A program made the position numbers and the translations under genes. A DNA stretch of 64,000 nucleotides from Argentina anserina (lineage: Eukaryota; Streptophyta; Magnoliopsida; Rosales; Rosaceae): positions 15,500,001 to 15,564,000 of the forward strand of contig NC_065877.1 in assembly GCF_933775445.1 (NCBI RefSeq). Reading direction: 5' to 3'. This document shows positions 62,236-64,000 of the stretch, piece after piece. Each line of letters opens with the position of its first letter. Position 1 is the first letter of the stretch. The notes beneath the pieces are model-generated. The model made no database searches. It was not told the DNA's origin and saw only the letters and a program-made list of their open reading frames with translations.

Positions 62236-64000
62236 CGTATATGCGTGTGTGTGGGATGCCTATATGGTAATTATATTAATTAATTATAAATATAAATTAA
62301 TTAAATAAGAAAGTCATGAATCTTAACATATTTGTCATTAAGAAGATTACTATCGATATAATTGTATTAAATATGATATTAATTAAGATATGTATACTCT
62401 AGGAAAAAAACATTTGTTACCTTATATATCTCCTTAAATCAATTATACCCTAACAAAAGAATATTTCATTTTAGAAAAAAAAACCAAAAGAATATTACCA
62501 AAATTTTTCATCTAAATATAAATGTTGTAGTTACCTTACATCGTCTAAAATTTTAAAATAAATATATTTTGTGCATATATATATATGTTTCGCGCGTGCA
62601 CACATATTTTCAAGCATATTTTCGTAAATTTCATTTTTTTAATTGTATTTTAAAAGTATTATTATGATGAAAAAGAAAAAATGCTAAAAATAATAAAAAA
62701 ATATTTTTATAATAAGAATAATAAGAATATGATTGTTTTTTCATTTAAAATAATATTTTTATATAATTTTAATTGTTGATAAGACAATATGATGTAACAT
62801 ACCAATTATAATTACGGCGCCGGATTTAGCGTTATATGACGCCCAACCACTCAGTTTACGATATAATTATATATGTTTTAAAAATGGTCAAACATGGAAA
62901 CTTTATAAAACAAATGACAGAATTGATTGATCTGAGTGTAGAGTTTAAGTGCGTGTTGAGATGCCTTCTTATCATCTGTGATGAATAAACACGTATTGTC
63001 TTTGATGATACGATTGATGACTAGACTCACTAGAGTCACTAGACCTAATCAAGAATAATATACGTGATTAGATCGACTAGAAATGCGAAGCGCAGAGGCG
63101 GACAGATTCGAATTCTGATGGTTAGCAGAGGTCAATGAATTTGGACGTATATCAATGAAAGTGTGCTTCTACCAAATGGCTGGTTCTCATCTAATCAAGA
63201 AGTACTTTTCCACAATTTTAACAGAAATACATTAATTGTTCATTACTAAATTAAAAACGAAGATAAATTGTTCTCTTTGTTTTTTGTTCGACTAACGTAA
63301 AATGTGTTTCCCTTACCCCGGCTGACAGTAACCGTCCATTCCATCGCTGCCCTTCGATTCAGGAGAGGGTGGTAAGCTATTGGGGATTGCACATCAGTTT
63401 TGTTACCATAATGAACCCTTTTTGCCTTCTGATGTCGAGGGGGTACCTTGTAGATGACCACTGCCGGTCATTTTGTGTGATTGGCCTTTGAATCAGATCG
63501 GGTTTCAAATCGCAATTTGCCGAGTCTTGACTAGTTTCTCCGGTTTAGATTGTTAGAGGTTCAGGCGGAAAAGAATTTTTAATTTCACTATTGTGCCTAA
63601 AATTAAACATCACGCTCGGGTTTAAGTTGTAGTATTTCTAGTTGTAGTTTTGTTGTGTTCTTGTGAACCAGATGAGAAAAACTTTTCGTGATTTTATAGT
63701 GCCTAGTTAGATTTTGCTACAGAAATCAAGTATGACATTCCCTCTTGTCCGTGACTACTTTCTGATCGTATCCAATCTCATTTATAGTTCTAATTGAAAA
63801 GAATCTAAAAAACTATGTATAATCGCTGGTGACGATTGATTGATGCTCATAACGATCTAATTCTGACGGCTTCAGATATATATTTGGATAAAAAGGAAGC
63901 ACCCAAACAAATAAGCACTAAAACACAACATCACACGGTACTTCAAAATCACTACTATATTTATGGGGGTGTCTATTGTCACCCTGATTTTCCTTGTTAA
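61192..64000. other. AT-rich intergenic region at the window end
   Basis: No gene recognised. A GC-richer, TTC-rich block at 61500-61760 could be a promoter or leader of a gene fragment. (TA)n followed by (TG)n lies at about 62197-62236, and a smaller TA tract at 62577-62586. The frame at 63246-63461 has no known motif. Confidence 0.3.

Overview
This window is nuclear DNA from a eudicot plant. Its genes are split by AT-rich introns with GT..AG borders, their products are plant-specific (remorin, PLS-class PPR protein, plastid TypA, CDPK), and the space between them is AT-rich and full of decayed plant transposons. The gene and repeat styles would suit Rosaceae, but nothing here proves that.

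Four intact protein-coding genes are supported. (1) A two-exon remorin lies at 9021-10334 (+). (2) A single-exon PLS-class pentatricopeptide repeat protein with E/E+ tail lies at 11123-13420 (-). (3) A 14-exon chloroplast TypA/BipA-type translational GTPase (SVR3 type) lies at 23752-31552 (+). (4) An eight-exon calcium-dependent protein kinase lies at 37535-40692 (+). Conceptual splicing of all four gives open proteins of normal family length. They are independent transcription units. Two of them (PPR and TypA) probably both support organelle gene expression, and two (remorin and CDPK) act in plasma-membrane signalling.

The rest is mostly mobile-element debris. 1-1115: about 1.8 copies of a 622-bp tandem repeat with telomere-like tracts. 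2.5-3.6 kb: a broken F-box gene copy. 3.9-4.4 kb: one end of a CACTA transposon. 4.6-5.2 kb: a LINE RNase H remnant. 5.43-7.07 kb: four foldback elements in a row. 14.2-20.2 kb: Gypsy-type LTR material, including a solo LTR with a perfect 5-bp target duplication. 22.3-23.2 kb: a probable retroelement insertion. 32.3-32.8 kb: a direct/inverted/direct repeat. 35.8-36.7 kb: an internally deleted LINE. 43.4-45.6 kb: nested hAT-like, Mutator-like and SINE-like sequences. 46.0-48.5 kb: a complete non-autonomous CACTA element (3-bp target duplication) that seems to carry host-gene fragments, one coding a SAP-like motif. 49.5-52.4 kb: a truncated LINE tail, another foldback copy, and an endogenous pararetrovirus fragment fused to a LINE endonuclease fragment. 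53.4-54.0 and 60.3-61.2 kb: two long-TIR Mutator-like elements with 9-bp target duplications. 56.9-57.7 kb: a candidate solo LTR. The last 2.8 kb is AT-rich with no recognisable gene.

I did not find a novel multi-gene system. The most useful observations are transposon architecture with directly visible target-site duplications: a TA-microsatellite-targeting foldback family (three copies, one in a TypA intron), a solo LTR whose empty site is preserved in a paralogous repeat 37 kb away, and gene capture by CACTA elements. No tRNA, rRNA or CRISPR array was seen.
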